Shown here one piece after another: positions 27,333-38,628 of a stretch of 64,000 nt of DNA. How positions within the stretch are numbered: the stretch's first letter is position 1; the number at the start of each line of letters is the position of its first letter. This DNA comes from Archangium lipolyticum. Its GTDB lineage: Bacteria > Myxococcota > Myxococcia > Myxococcales > Myxococcaceae. The notes under the pieces are model-generated. The model searched no databases, was not told the DNA's origin, and saw only the letters and a program-made list of their open reading frames with translations. The stretch spans positions 1 through 64,000 of the forward strand of contig NZ_JANKBZ010000030.1 in NCBI RefSeq assembly GCF_024623785.1, read 5' to 3'. A program made the translations under genes and the position numbers.

Positions 27333-27946
27333 TTCTTCTCCCAATCCCTCGGGTTGCGCAGGCTCCGGGCACGCGCCCGGGCCTCGTCCAGCGAGACGGC
27401 GCCCGAGCGATCCGTGCCCTTGCCCGCCCGCTCGCCCTCACGCCCATTGTGCCGGCGCTCCCAGTCCCCCATCCCCTCGGCCTCGGCCATGGAGCGATTG
27501 CTCCGGCCCATGCCCGCGATGAGATCCTCCAGGTCCGCTTCCGGCCCGGCCTCCTCGTCGTCCCCGCCCTCCTCGAGCTCCTCCGCGGCCTCGTCGTCCT
27601 CCTCGTCCTCGTCCCGTTCGGCCGCGCGGGGCCGCCCGGGGAGGGTGTAGAGCGTGTCCCCGAAAGCCATGATCTCCGTCTGACGGGAGATGAGAGGGGC
27701 CACGTACATCTCCTCCACGAAGTGGATGATCTTCTCCATCTGCTCGTCGACATGGCGGCGGTCGTTGCCCACCACCGCCAGCGCGAGCGAGGCCTTCTGC
27801 CAGAGATCCTGGTCATCGACCTCGGCCACGGCCACGTTGAACCGGGCCTTCACGCGGTCCGTTATCCGGCGGAGAACCTGCCGCTTGGCCTTGAGGGAGC
27901 CACTCTCCGGAATCTGCAGGGTCAGACGCGCGACACAGACGAACAT
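27329..27946 (-). CDS. DUF503 protein with a long acidic C-terminal extension
   Basis: 205 residues from ATG 27946. The first 95 residues match DUF503 (YlxP/YqfO-like): [21 protein letters not shown] and [20 protein letters not shown], then [14 protein letters not shown]. Family members are usually about 95 residues. Here a second half follows, first very acidic ([20 protein letters not shown]) and then charged and Arg-rich ([21 protein letters not shown]). The gene lies between infB and rbfA, the usual place of DUF503, and overlaps rbfA by 4 nt. A link to translation or ribosome maturation is inferred from context only. Confidence 0.88.
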   Translation of the reverse strand: MFVCVARLTLQIPESGSLKAKRQVLRRITDRVKARFNVAVAEVDDQDLWQKASLALAVVGNDRRHVDEQMEKIIHFVEEMYVAPLISRQTEIMAFGDTLYTLPGRPRAAERDEDEEDDEAAEELEEGGDDEEAGPEADLEDLIAGMGRSNRSMAEAEGMGDWERRHNGREGERAGKGTDRSGAVSLDEARARARSLRNPRDWEKK

Positions 27947-28030
27947 GGCACCAACCCCTCTCCCGGTGACCGCGCCAGGACGGCGGGCCACCGGGTGCGT
28001 TCCGGTGAGGGAGAACAGCGGCCCGAGCGA

Positions 28031-31000
28031 CTAGCTCAGGCTGGGCCGCGTCTCCTCGATCTCATAGGCCTCGATGATGTCGCCGGGCTTGAGATCATTG
28101 TAGTTCTCGATGCCGATACCGCACTCGAAGCCCTGGGCGACTTCCTTCACGTCGTCCTTGAAGCGGCGGAGCGAGGCCATGCGGCCGGAGAACAGCTGCT
28201 TGCTGTCGCGCATCAGCCGGACGAAGGCGCCACGCTTCATCACACCATCGAGCACCGCCGCACCGGCGATGGTGCCCAGCTTCGGCACGTTGAAGGTGTT
28301 GCGCACCTCGGCGCGGCCCAGCTTGCGCTCGGTGCGGATGGGCTCCAGGAGGTCTTCCATGGCCTTGCGCACGCCGTCGATGAGCTCGTAGATGATGCTG
28401 TACGTCTGAAGCGTCACCTCTTGAGCCTTCGCGGCGGCCTCGGTACCGGACTCCGGCTTGACGTTGAAGCCCAGCACCAGACCCTTGGAGGCGGCCGCGC
28501 GCATCACGTCGCCCTCGGTCATGGCGCCCACGCCCGAGTGGATGATCTCCACGCGGACCTTGTGGGTGGAGAGCTTCTTGACGGCCTCGCTGACGGCCTC
28601 GGCCGAGCCCTGCACGTCCGCCTTGATGACGAGCCGCAGCTCCTTGGGACCACCGCCCGCCTTGGTCTTGGCGAACAGCTGCTCGAGCGTCTCGCGGGTG
28701 TCGGCCTTGCCGAGCTCCGCCTCGCGACCCTTCATGGCGCGGTGGGTGGCGATCTCCTTGGCCGCCTTCTCGTCGGCCACCGCGTTGAGGGTGTCACCCG
28801 CCGTGGGGACACCGGACAGACCGATGACCTCGGCGGAGTAGCCCGGGAGCACTTCCTTCACGGCCTCGCCACGGCTGTTGTTCATGGCGCGCACGCGGCC
28901 GAAGTGGGTGCCGGTGACGACGGCATCGCCCACGCGGAGCGTACCCTCCTGCACCAGCACGGTGGCCACGGGACCGCGGCCCTTCTCCAGCTTGGCCTCG
29001 ATGATGGCGCCCACCGCCGGACGGCTCGGGTTGGACGTGAGCTCGAGCACCTCGGCCTGAAGCGCCAGGTTCTCCAGCAGCAGGTCGATGCCCATCTTCT
29101 GCTTGGCGGACACGGGCACCATGATGGTCTCACCGCCCCACTCCTCGGGGGTGAGCTCGTAGTTGGCCAGGTCCTTCTTCACGCGGTCCGGGTTGGCGCC
29201 GGGCACGTCCATCTTGTTGATGGCGACGACGATGGGCACCTCGGCGGCCTTGGCCTGCTTGATGGACTCCACCGTCTGCGGCATCACACCGTCGTCGGCG
29301 GCCACCACCAGCACCACGATGTCCGTCACGTTGGCGCCGCGGGTACGCATGGCCGTGAAGGCCTCGTGGCCCGGGGTATCCAGGAAGGTGATGTCACCGC
29401 GCGACGTCTTCACCGAGTAGGCGCCGATGTGCTGGGTGATGCCACCCGCCTCGCCGGACGCCACGTTGGCGGCCCGGATGGCGTCGAGCAGGCTCGTCTT
29501 GCCGTGGTCGACGTGGCCCATGACGGTGATGACCGGCGGACGCGGACGCTCGTCCTCGGGACGCGCCTCCACCTCGGGCAGGAAGTCCTCGACCTCGAAG
29601 CCGGCCTTCTCCACGCGCCAGCCGTAGTCGGTGGCGAGCAGCTCCGTGGTGTCGGCGTCGATGACCTGGTTGGCCGTGGCCATCTTGCCCAGGCCCATCA
29701 GCTTCTTGATGAGCTCGGCCGTACGCACACCCATGCGCTGGCCCAGGTCGGACACCGAGATGCCCTCCTGGATCTTGATGACCTTCTTCTCCTCGGCCAT
29801 CTGGGTGATCTGCGTCTTGGCGCCCTTCTTGGTGGGCTTCTTCTTCTTGCCGCGCACCGGGATGGTGACGCGACCCCACACCAGGTCGGAGATCTCCTGC
29901 TTGGAAGGACCGCCCTCGGCGGCGGAGGTCCCGCGCTTGCCGCGCCCTGCCTTCTCCTTCTCCTTGTTCTTGGAGACGTCGACGAGCTCACGGCCGCGGC
30001 CCTGATGATCCTGGACGACCTTGTACTCGCGCTTCTCACCGATGGCGCTCTTGCCCGGCGCCATGGGGTACTGCCGGCCCTGGCCCGCGGTGGGCGTCAC
30101 CCGGCGAACCTGGATGAGCGGACGCGAGATGACGACGGCCTGGGTGGCCGTGGGACGCATCGAGCGGCCATCCTGCGCCACCGGCTGGTGCGGCACGCCG
30201 CCGACCATGGTGACCGGCTGGCCCGGCTGGGCCGAGGTGGGAGAGGCGCTGGCCTGCGCACCGGAGCTCATCCCCGAGGGACGCACCGGACCCGTGGAGG
30301 ACGGAGCCCCGCGCTGATACTGGCTGGGACCGCCGGGACGGCCACCCTGACCCCCACCGGGGCCACTGCGCTGATACTGGCCGGGGCCACCGGGACGACC
30401 ACCCTGGCCGGGACCACCGGGACGACCACCCTGGCCGGGACCACCGGGACGACCACCCTGGCCTGGGCCACCAGGACGACCACCCTGGCCGGGACCACCG
30501 GGACGGCCCGAGGCACCCATACCGGGCGCACCCGAAGACGGTGCACGCGAGGCACCGGAAGACGGACCAGCCGAAGGCGTCCGGACAGTGGGGGGGACCG
30601 CCGAAGGCGGGCGGGTAGACAAGCTAGGCGTCTCCTTGGAGATGTGGGACTGCGGCTGCGCGACGGCGGCGGCCGGGGCCTCGGGGGCCTTCGGCTGCTC
30701 GACAGCCCGCGGCGCCTCGACGGCGGCGGCGGGAGGCTGCGCGACGGGGCGGGACGGCTGCTCCGCGGCGGCAGGGGTCTGGGCCGCGGCGGCCGGGGTC
30801 TCCGGAGCGGCGGCGGGGGCGGGCTGAGCAGCGGCCCGCGGTTCCTCGGTGGCGGCCACGGGCTGAGCCGGGGCGGCTGGTGCCTCGGCGGCCGGCTGAG
30901 CGGCGGCGGCAGGGGCGCGCGTCTCCTCGGCGGCCGGCTGAGCGGCAGTGACAGGGGCAGGAGCGCGCGTCTCCTCGGCGGCCGGCTGAGCGGCGGCCGG

Positions 31001-31336
31001 CTGAGCGGCGGCGCGTGGCTCCTCGACGGCACGCGGCTCCTCGGCGGCCGGAGCCTCCTCACCCGCCGACATATCGGCCGACGAAGGAGCGCTCGTCGGG
31101 GCCTTGCGGCGCACCACGAAGCCCTTGGCTGTCACCGGAGGGGCGGCCTGCTTCGGCTTGCGCTTGTCCAGGATCTTCTGGACAGCGGCTGTGGCCTGGT
31201 CGTCCTCGAGTGAGGACGAGTGGCTCTTGACGTCGTAGCCGAGCCCAACAAGCTCGGTCACGACCTCTTTGTTGTCGAGCTCGACCCCGTGGTCCTTGAG
31301 CTCCTTGGCAATTTCGTGAACGCGCTTCTTCGACAT
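28031..31336 (-). CDS. infB: Translation initiation factor IF-2 with long Ala/Pro/Gly-rich N terminus
   Basis: 1101 residues from ATG 31336. IF-2 is the GTPase that delivers initiator tRNA and promotes subunit joining. The N terminus starts with an IF2_N helical domain ([20 protein letters not shown]), then about 430 residues rich in Ala, Pro, Glu and Gln. These include five tandem GRPGGPGQG nonapeptides near residues 275-320. The G domain has G1 GHVDHGKTS (about residue 607-615), G3 DTPGHEAF, G4 NKMD and G5 SAK. Domains II-IV follow to [10 protein letters not shown]. Most bacterial IF-2 proteins are about 750-900 residues; myxobacteria are known for an enlarged N terminus. Second IF2_N domain: [20 protein letters not shown]. 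Confidence 0.98.
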   Translation of the reverse strand: MSKKRVHEIAKELKDHGVELDNKEVVTELVGLGYDVKSHSSSLEDDQATAAVQKILDKRKPKQAAPPVTAKGFVVRRKAPTSAPSSADMSAGEEAPAAEEPRAVEEPRAAAQPAAAQPAAEETRAPAPVTAAQPAAEETRAPAAAAQPAAEAPAAPAQPVAATEEPRAAAQPAPAAAPETPAAAAQTPAAAEQPSRPVAQPPAAAVEAPRAVEQPKAPEAPAAAVAQPQSHISKETPSLSTRPPSAVPPTVRTPSAGPSSGASRAPSSGAPGMGASGRPGGPGQGGRPGGPGQGGRPGGPGQGGRPGGPGQGGRPGGPGQYQRSGPGGGQGGRPGGPSQYQRGAPSSTGPVRPSGMSSGAQASASPTSAQPGQPVTMVGGVPHQPVAQDGRSMRPTATQAVVISRPLIQVRRVTPTAGQGRQYPMAPGKSAIGEKREYKVVQDHQGRGRELVDVSKNKEKEKAGRGKRGTSAAEGGPSKQEISDLVWGRVTIPVRGKKKKPTKKGAKTQITQMAEEKKVIKIQEGISVSDLGQRMGVRTAELIKKLMGLGKMATANQVIDADTTELLATDYGWRVEKAGFEVEDFLPEVEARPEDERPRPPVITVMGHVDHGKTSLLDAIRAANVASGEAGGITQHIGAYSVKTSRGDITFLDTPGHEAFTAMRTRGANVTDIVVLVVAADDGVMPQTVESIKQAKAAEVPIVVAINKMDVPGANPDRVKKDLANYELTPEEWGGETIMVPVSAKQKMGIDLLLENLALQAEVLELTSNPSRPAVGAIIEAKLEKGRGPVATVLVQEGTLRVGDAVVTGTHFGRVRAMNNSRGEAVKEVLPGYSAEVIGLSGVPTAGDTLNAVADEKAAKEIATHRAMKGREAELGKADTRETLEQLFAKTKAGGGPKELRLVIKADVQGSAEAVSEAVKKLSTHKVRVEIIHSGVGAMTEGDVMRAAASKGLVLGFNVKPESGTEAAAKAQEVTLQTYSIIYELIDGVRKAMEDLLEPIRTERKLGRAEVRNTFNVPKLGTIAGAAVLDGVMKRGAFVRLMRDSKQLFSGRMASLRRFKDDVKEVAQGFECGIGIENYNDLKPGDIIEAYEIEETRPSLS
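30378..30510 (-). repeat. Tandem 27-nt repeat coding for GRPGGPGQG inside infB
   Basis: About five near-identical 27-nt units (plus-strand core CCACCCTGGCCGGGACCACC) encode consecutive GRPGGPGQG nonapeptides. Individual units differ by only one or two silent or near-silent changes, suggesting recent expansion by slippage or unequal exchange. Confidence 0.85.
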
Positions 31337-31438
31337 ACCTTGCTTGGCCTTTTGCTCCGCCGGCTACCGGGCGCAGCACCCTAATCCAAAAATGTGTGCG
31401 AGTGGTGCTAACACCCACTCCCCCCCGGCCGCTCCTTA

Positions 31439-31753
31439 CTACCGCACCGGGCCCGACTCCAACGCTTGTCCGAGCACCGACGGATCGACCGGACCCGCCC
31501 TCCCCCGGAAGGCCCTGCCAAAGGCCTTCCGCTTCACCGCCGCCGCCAGACACCCGACACCGCAAAGGTAGGCCCCCCGCCCGGGGAGCCGCCTCTGCCT
31601 GTCCACCACCACGCCGCCCTCAGGGCCCACCACCAACCGGGTGAGCTCCTCCTGGACCCGCCTCGCGCCGCAACCGATGCAGCATCGCACCGGTCCGGCG
31701 TTCGCCGGGAGTTCTTCTTTTCTTTTACTACCGGAACGAGCCTTCAGGCGCAT
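31439..31753 (-). CDS. YlxR/DUF448 family RNA-binding protein
   Basis: 104 residues from ATG 31753. DUF448 proteins are small basic proteins between nusA and infB; the B. subtilis member YlxR (RnpM) binds nucleic acid and has been linked to RNase P. Signature here: PVRCCIGCGARR near the start, then RRLPGRGAYLC with the conserved GRGAY(L)C. The extra cysteines (CCIGC and CGVGC) could bind a metal. Standard length, 37 nt after nusA. Confidence 0.9.
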   Translation of the reverse strand: MRLKARSGSKRKEELPANAGPVRCCIGCGARRVQEELTRLVVGPEGGVVVDRQRRLPGRGAYLCGVGCLAAAVKRKAFGRAFRGRAGPVDPSVLGQALESGPVR

Positions 31754-31790
31754 CCCCCCTGGCGTCCGAGCGAGCTAAAGGCCTTGCCCC

Positions 31791-33476
<1,686 letters not shown>

Positions 33477-33536
33477 CATCTTCTCCAAAGGTTCCACGGG
33501 CGCGCTCGCGCGAGAGCGCACCCTGTATGTGGACTG

Positions 33537-34019
33537 CTAGAACTCGAACTCCAGATTGGCCTTGGCGATGTCCTTGAAGGAGATGCGGAAGCTGCCCGCA
33601 CCCTCCACGTCCACGGTGATGGCGTCGGCCGCCACCTCGGTGAGCGTTCCGGTGAAGTTCTTGCGCGGCGGCTCCCCGATGGGCCCGAAGGTCTTCACCT
33701 TGACCTTCTGCCCCTTCACCCGCTCGTAGTGGACGGGCTTCTTCAGGGGACGGTTCACCCCGGGGCTGGACACTTCCAGGTTGTATTCGTGGGGGACGAT
33801 GTCCTCCACGTCCAGCACCGTATCCACCGCGCGCGATACCTGCGTGCACTCGTCCAGGCCCACCCGTCCACCGGGCTTGTCGATGAACAGGCGCAGGACC
33901 CAGCCCTCGTGCTCGCGGACGAACTCCACCTCGAGGAGCTCCAACCCCTCGCCCGCAACGATGGGCTCGAGCAGTTGCTGCGCCCTTGCTTCCACCGTTT
34001 GCTTGATGTTCTCCGCCAT
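33537..34019 (-). CDS. rimP: Ribosome maturation factor RimP
   Basis: 160 residues from ATG 34019. The frame is open further upstream, but MAENIKQTVEARAQ is the natural beginning. RimP assists 30S assembly around S12/S19. Family stretches: LELLEVEFVREHEGWVLRLF, IDKPGGRVGLDECTQVSRAV and YNLEVSSPGVNRPLKKPVHY. It heads the rimP-nusA-ylxR-infB cluster, so the promoter should lie in the 34020-34233 gap shared with the divergent nitrilase gene. Confidence 0.96.
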   Translation of the reverse strand: MAENIKQTVEARAQQLLEPIVAGEGLELLEVEFVREHEGWVLRLFIDKPGGRVGLDECTQVSRAVDTVLDVEDIVPHEYNLEVSSPGVNRPLKKPVHYERVKGQKVKVKTFGPIGEPPRKNFTGTLTEVAADAITVDVEGAGSFRISFKDIAKANLEFEF

Positions 34020-34233
34020 AGGCCGCTTGGAAGACTCCGGACTCCAAAAACACGAAAAGCGGGCACGACGGCCCACTTTTCGAGGAACTGCGTCGAAAAA
34101 TGTCGGCGGCGTCCGTAACACACGCCACCTCGGGGTGTAAAGGATGACGCACCCCTTGTCCTGCCATCCAACAGTCCTCCCAGGGGTAGGGATTCCCGGG
34201 GTTTCCGTGGACGGGAATCGTTATAACGCCCCC

Positions 34234-35037
34234 ATGCACCTGCTCGCCGCAGCCCAGATGGTGTCCACCGCGGACAAGGCCCACAACCTCGACTCGGCCA
34301 CCCGGCTCGTCCGGCGGGCCGCCGACCTGGGGGCGCGCCTGGTGGGGCTCCCCGAGAACTTCAGCTGGATGGGACCGGAGTCGGAGCGCTCTGACGCCGC
34401 GGAGACACTCGATGGGCCGACGCTCTCGCGCATGGCCGAGCTGGCGCGCGAGCGGAAGGTGACGCTCCTGGCCGGCTCCATCCTGGAGACGGGCGCGCCC
34501 GGAGGCCGCCTCTACAACACCACCGTCCTCTTCGGGCCGGATGGCTCGCGGCTGGCGGTGTACCGGAAGATCCACCTCTTCGACGTGGACGTGGGCGACG
34601 GCACGCCCTACCGCGAGTCGGCGGCGGTGGCGCCGGGCACCGACGTGGTGGTGGCGGACACCCAGCTGGGCCGGCTGGGCCTCTCCATCTGCTACGACCT
34701 GCGCTTCCCCGAGCTGTACCGGCGCCTGGCGCACCAGGGCGCCACGTTGCTGGCCGTCCCAGCCGCCTTCACGCTGATGACGGGCAAGGACCATTGGGAG
34801 GTGCTGCTGCGGGCGCGCGCCATCGAGAACCAGTGCTACCTCTTCGCTCCGGCGCAGGGCGGACGGCACTCGCCCCAGCGCGTCACCTGGGGCCACGCCA
34901 TGGTGGTGGACCCCTGGGGACTGGTGACGGCCCGCGCCTCCGAGGGCGAGGGTCTGGCCATCGCTCCGGTGGACCCCGAGCTGCTCACACGCATCCGCAG
35001 GAATCTGCCCTGCCTGCAACATCGACGACTGGACTGA
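34234..35037 (+). CDS. Carbon-nitrogen hydrolase (nitrilase superfamily, Nit1-like)
   Basis: 267 residues from ATG 34234. The nitrilase triad is present: Glu41 in LPENFSW, Lys112 in YRKIHLF and Cys153 in SICYDLRFPELYR. The RKIHLFDVD and SICYDLRFPE wording resembles the Nit1/Nit2 branch, whose members hydrolyse deaminated glutathione or omega-amides such as ketoglutaramate. The exact substrate cannot be set from sequence. Divergent from rimP; 76 nt separate it from the FecR lipoprotein gene downstream. Confidence 0.9.
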   Translation: MHLLAAAQMVSTADKAHNLDSATRLVRRAADLGARLVGLPENFSWMGPESERSDAAETLDGPTLSRMAELARERKVTLLAGSILETGAPGGRLYNTTVLFGPDGSRLAVYRKIHLFDVDVGDGTPYRESAAVAPGTDVVVADTQLGRLGLSICYDLRFPELYRRLAHQGATLLAVPAAFTLMTGKDHWEVLLRARAIENQCYLFAPAQGGRHSPQRVTWGHAMVVDPWGLVTARASEGEGLAIAPVDPELLTRIRRNLPCLQHRRLD

Positions 35038-35113
35038 ACCAGCCGAGCGCATGTGACCAGCCCCCTGGGTGCCGGGTCCAATCCCCGGTACACTGAGGAC
35101 TGGAACTCATCTC

Positions 35114-35584
35114 GTGAACAGTCGCTGGTCCTATAGTGTGTTCGTCCTCGTGCTCGCGGCACTGTCGGTGGGCTGTCCCGCCGACGAGAAGCCCGCGGCC
35201 GCGGTGCATGCGCCGGCCGTGCCGCCTCCCGTGAGGCGCGCCCAACTCAAGGGGTTGCAAGGGGACGTGAAAGTGAAACGCGCGGCGGGAGACGAGTGGC
35301 TCCCCGCCCAGGAGGGCATGCCCCTCTTCGAGAACGACAAGGTGCGGACCGTGGCGGGCGCGGGAGCTCAAATCGTCTTCGCCAACGGCAGCGTGGTGAA
35401 CCTGGGTCAGGATGCGCTGATCGGCATCGCCGAGACACGCTCGAAGCCCGGGCAGGTCCGTACGGACCTGACCGTTCTCCGTGGACGGGTGGACGCCGAG
35501 CTCGAGGATCCGGCACGCCAGTCGCTCTCGGTCACCACTCCAGCGGCCACCGTTCGGGCCGGAAGGGAGATCGTGTTCCAATGA
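35114..35584 (+). CDS. FecR-domain lipoprotein
   Basis: 156 residues from GTG 35114 with GGAA upstream. A lipoprotein signal (VFVLVLAALSVGC) ends in lipobox SVGC. The remainder is a FecR domain: GDVKVKRAAGDEWLPAQEG, LFENDKVRTVAGAGAQIVFA, and LSVTTPAATVRAGREIVF. In general FecR domains act in the periplasm in signalling or polymer binding. There is no TonB receptor or ECF sigma gene here, so a classic iron-type FecR circuit is unlikely. The stop overlaps the next start (ATGA), coupling it to a LysM protein. Confidence 0.85.
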   Translation: MNSRWSYSVFVLVLAALSVGCPADEKPAAAVHAPAVPPPVRRAQLKGLQGDVKVKRAAGDEWLPAQEGMPLFENDKVRTVAGAGAQIVFANGSVVNLGQDALIGIAETRSKPGQVRTDLTVLRGRVDAELEDPARQSLSVTTPAATVRAGREIVFQ

Positions 35585-36468
35585 AGAGTTCCCTCCTGCT
35601 GGCCTTGCTCACGCTGGCGCCCGCCGAGGTGGTGGTGCGTGATGGTGAGTCGCTCGCCCAGGTGGCCCAGCGCACACTGGGAGACCGCGGTGGCGCCAGT
35701 GAGCTCAAGGCGCTCAATGGATTGAAGGATGACGCGGTCGCTCCGGGCACGAAGCTGAAGCTGCCGGGGCCGGACCGTGCGCGGGCGCAGAACGTGCTGG
35801 AGACGGCGCGCAACGCGGTGAAGCACGCGGACTCCAAGGTGACGCGGCGCGAGGAGGCGGCGGCCAAGCTGAAGGAAGCCGAGGCCCACTTCCAGAGCGC
35901 GCGCTACGAGGACGCCGCCCAGGCCGCGGACGGCGCGTGGAAGCTGTTGTCGGCGAGCGCGTCGCAGCCCACCGCCTTCACGGTGGCGGTGGACGACAAG
36001 GGCGCCACCACGGTGGAGTCCCGCTCCGGCCAGCCCGTGCGCGTGGAGGCCGAGGGCGTCACCCGGCCCGTCTACGTGGGCGAGAGCGTGCGCGTGGAGA
36101 AGGGCCAGCCGCCCCCGCCGTCCCGGCCCTCGCTGGGCACGCCCCACCCCACCCAGCCGGCCGACAAGCTCAAGCTGAGCGTGCAGTTCGCCAAGGGCGG
36201 CCTGGGCTCCGTCCTCCTCGCCTGGCAGGCGGTGGAGGGCGCCGAGGGCTACGAGGTGGAGCTGGTGCCCGCCCGGGGTGAGAAGCGGGTGCTGACGGCC
36301 TCCGCGCCCCAGCTGAAGGCGTCGCTGCCCCCGGGCAGCTACCGCTGGAGCGTGCGCGCCGTGGCCCGCGACGTCCGCTCCGAGGCCTCCGCCGAGCAGC
36401 TCTTCGAGCTCCTGGAGGCACCGGGCAGGCCCATCAATCTTCAGGTGCAGCACCCGAAGTGGAAGTAG
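35581..36468 (+). CDS. Exported LysM-domain protein with fibronectin-like C terminus
   Basis: 295 residues from ATG 35581, overlapping the FecR gene by 4 nt. A short signal peptide (SLLLALLTLAPA) precedes a LysM domain (VVVRDGESLAQVAQRTLG to PGTKLKLPG), which binds peptidoglycan. A charged coiled-coil-like helix follows (DSKVTRREEAAAKLKEAEAH). The C-terminal 90 residues look like an Ig/FN3-type beta domain (VLLAWQAVEGAEGYEVELV, SYRWSVRAVARD). With the FecR lipoprotein it probably forms a periplasmic pair feeding the HD-GYP sensor 15 nt downstream; this is inference from gene order. FecR-LysM pairing is known in other bacterial families. Confidence 0.85.
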   Translation: MKSSLLLALLTLAPAEVVVRDGESLAQVAQRTLGDRGGASELKALNGLKDDAVAPGTKLKLPGPDRARAQNVLETARNAVKHADSKVTRREEAAAKLKEAEAHFQSARYEDAAQAADGAWKLLSASASQPTAFTVAVDDKGATTVESRSGQPVRVEAEGVTRPVYVGESVRVEKGQPPPPSRPSLGTPHPTQPADKLKLSVQFAKGGLGSVLLAWQAVEGAEGYEVELVPARGEKRVLTASAPQLKASLPPGSYRWSVRAVARDVRSEASAEQLFELLEAPGRPINLQVQHPKWK

Positions 36469-36483
36469 CACGGGAGATCTCCC

Positions 36484-38184
36484 ATGCGGCTCTTCAAGAC
36501 CATCCTCCTGCTGATGCTCGTGGCCAGCCTCGTGCCCACGGTGATGGTGGGCTGGCTGTCCGTCTCCGACACGCGCGAGCTGCTGGTGCGCGATGCCCAG
36601 GAGCTGGCGCAGGAGCGCGTCAAGCAGCTCAAGCAGAAGACGGAAGGCTTCCTGGCGGAGCCCACGCGCGCGGTGCTGAGCATGGCGCGCGTGCCCAACT
36701 TCTTCGCCCTGCCGCTGGAGCAGCAGCAGACGTACCTGAGCGCGGTGCTCAACCAGAGCCGCGAGGTGCAGGCCATCACCCTCTTCGGGCCGGATGGCAA
36801 GCGGCTGCCGAAGCTGCAGGCCTTCGCCGTGAGCGACGTGCCGCCCACCGCGCTGGCCGAGCACGAGGCGCGCGCCGTGGCGCAGCTGGAGGGCCTGGGT
36901 GACCTGCGCTACGCCGACACGGTGTGGCGCCCCAGCGGCGAGGCGGTGGTGACGTTCCTCTTCCCCGTGGGCGAGCCCGTGAAGGGCTACGTCGCCGCGG
37001 ACATCTCCCTGGCGGGGCTGCAGGCCATGCTCGCCCAGGAGCGCGTGGGGAGCACCGGCTTCGTCTACCTCGCCGACGCCAAGGGCCGGGTGCTCGCCGG
37101 TGGCGGCGGACTGGTGGCCAACCAGGACGTGGCCCAGCGGCCCGTGGTGGCGCACCTGCTCCAGGGTCTGGCACGCAGCCCGGACACGGACATCCTCCAC
37201 GTGGGCAACTTCGGCGAGGGCGACGAGGCCGTCGTCGCCGCCTACGCCACCCTGAGCGACCCGCACTGGGCCATCGTCTCCGAGCAGCCGGTGGCGCTCG
37301 CCTACAAGCAGGTGGAGACGATGGAGCGGCGGCTGCTGCTCACCGTGCTGGCCGCCACCCTGGTGGCCCTGGCGCTCGCCGCCTTCTTCTCGCGCAGCGT
37401 CACCCGCCCCCTCAAGGGCTTCATCCAGGGCGCCCTGCAGCTGGCCCAGGGCAAGTTCGGCCTCGAGGTCAACGTCCCCCAGAAGAACGAGCTGGGCGAG
37501 CTGGCCCGGACGTTCAACTACATGAGCAAGCAGCTGCTCGCGTACGACCACGAGAACCGCGGCCTCTACGAGAGCCTCGAGCAGGGCTACCTGGAGACCA
37601 TCGTCGCCCTGGCCAACTCCATCGACTCCAAGGACTCCTACACCCGCGGCCACAGCCAGCGCGTGGGGGACGTGGCCGTGGAGATCGGCCGCGAGCTGGC
37701 CCTCTCCGAGCGCGAGCTCAAGCAGCTCCAGTTCGGCGGCATCCTCCACGACATCGGGAAGATCGGCATCGTCGAGTCCATCCTCTGCAAGCAGTCGCGC
37801 CTCACCGACGAGGAGATGACCATCATGCGCGAGCACCCGGCCATCGGCGACACCATCATCAAGCCCATCAGCTTCCTGCAGGCCATGCGCTCCTGCGTGC
37901 GCAGCCACCACGAGCGCTGGGACGGCACCGGCTACCCGGACGGCCTCAAGGGCGAGGAGATTCCGCTGCTGGCCCGCATCGTCGGCTGCGCGGACACCTT
38001 CGACGCCTGCACCTCCACCCGCCCCTACCAGAAGGCCATGCCCCTGGAGAAGGCGATGGAGATCCTCGACAACCTCAGCGGCAAGCAGCTCGACCCGGCC
38101 GTGGTGGCCGCCCTGCGCCGCGTGCTGGAGAAGAAGGGCGTGCGCGTGGAGGGCCACCGCCTGCCCGTCAAGCTGGCCTCGTGA
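36484..38184 (+). CDS. Membrane sensor HD-GYP phosphodiesterase (dCache-like, HAMP, HD-GYP)
   Basis: 566 residues. N-terminal transmembrane helix (KTILLLMLVASLVPTVMVGW), a periplasmic sensor of about 250 residues resembling a Cache domain (FVYLADAKGRVLAGG), and a second helix (LLLTVLAATLVALALAAFF). A HAMP domain follows (RSVTRPLKGFIQGALQLAQG). The catalytic HD-GYP domain has HDIGK at about 421 and HHERWDGTGYPDGL at about 475, so it should hydrolyse cyclic di-GMP (or a related cyclic dinucleotide). It starts 15 nt after the LysM gene, so the three genes form an operon coupling envelope proteins to second-messenger turnover. Confidence 0.92.
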   Translation: MRLFKTILLLMLVASLVPTVMVGWLSVSDTRELLVRDAQELAQERVKQLKQKTEGFLAEPTRAVLSMARVPNFFALPLEQQQTYLSAVLNQSREVQAITLFGPDGKRLPKLQAFAVSDVPPTALAEHEARAVAQLEGLGDLRYADTVWRPSGEAVVTFLFPVGEPVKGYVAADISLAGLQAMLAQERVGSTGFVYLADAKGRVLAGGGGLVANQDVAQRPVVAHLLQGLARSPDTDILHVGNFGEGDEAVVAAYATLSDPHWAIVSEQPVALAYKQVETMERRLLLTVLAATLVALALAAFFSRSVTRPLKGFIQGALQLAQGKFGLEVNVPQKNELGELARTFNYMSKQLLAYDHENRGLYESLEQGYLETIVALANSIDSKDSYTRGHSQRVGDVAVEIGRELALSERELKQLQFGGILHDIGKIGIVESILCKQSRLTDEEMTIMREHPAIGDTIIKPISFLQAMRSCVRSHHERWDGTGYPDGLKGEEIPLLARIVGCADTFDACTSTRPYQKAMPLEKAMEILDNLSGKQLDPAVVAALRRVLEKKGVRVEGHRLPVKLAS

Positions 38185-38271
38185 GGTCCTCGCCGGCTTC
38201 CCCTCCCCCATTCCCCATGCCGGGATGGTAAGCAGGGGCCACTGTCGTTCTGGCCCTGAAAGGGGAGACTC

Positions 38272-38610
38272 TTGAGCTTCTGGGATCGCATCAAGCCCAC
38301 CACGCGCCCCGTGTCCGCCACCGAGGTGGATCTCTCACCGGACAAGACCCGGCTGAACCTCACCTGGGAGGACGGGGTGAAGACGGACGCCACCGCGCAG
38401 CACCTGCGCCAGCAGTGCCCCTGCGCCGGGTGCGTGGACGAGTGGACCAACAAGCGCACGCTGGATCCGTCCAGGGTTCCCGCGGACGTGCGCATCACCC
38501 AGGTGCAGCCGGTGGGCAACTACGCGCTCACCTTCGTCTTCAGCGACGGGCACGGCACCGGCATCTACCCCTGGAAGCTGCTGCGCGACATCACCCAGCC
38601 CCAGGGCTGA
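38272..38610 (+). CDS. DUF971 family protein (gamma-butyrobetaine hydroxylase N-terminal-like)
   Basis: 112 residues from TTG 38272 with AGGGGAG 4 nt upstream. DUF971 is found alone in bacteria and as the N-terminal domain of animal BBOX1-type enzymes, where its cysteines bind zinc. Here LNLTWEDGVKTDATAQHLRQ precedes CPCAGCVDEWT, and VGNYALTFVFSDGHGTGIYP ends with the conserved YPW. The cysteine cluster is intact. In some bacteria the domain sits with Mrp/ApbC-type Fe-S carriers, but none is nearby. The kinase gene starts 18 nt later. Confidence 0.85.
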   Translation: MSFWDRIKPTTRPVSATEVDLSPDKTRLNLTWEDGVKTDATAQHLRQQCPCAGCVDEWTNKRTLDPSRVPADVRITQVQPVGNYALTFVFSDGHGTGIYPWKLLRDITQPQG

Positions 38611-38628
38611 AGTGCACTGGAGAAACGC

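Noticed and set aside
27449-31213. 1254-codon plus-strand frame opposite infB and DUF503
   Set aside because: Antisense shadow caused by high third-position GC in infB; the product is His/Gly/Leu-rich without domains.
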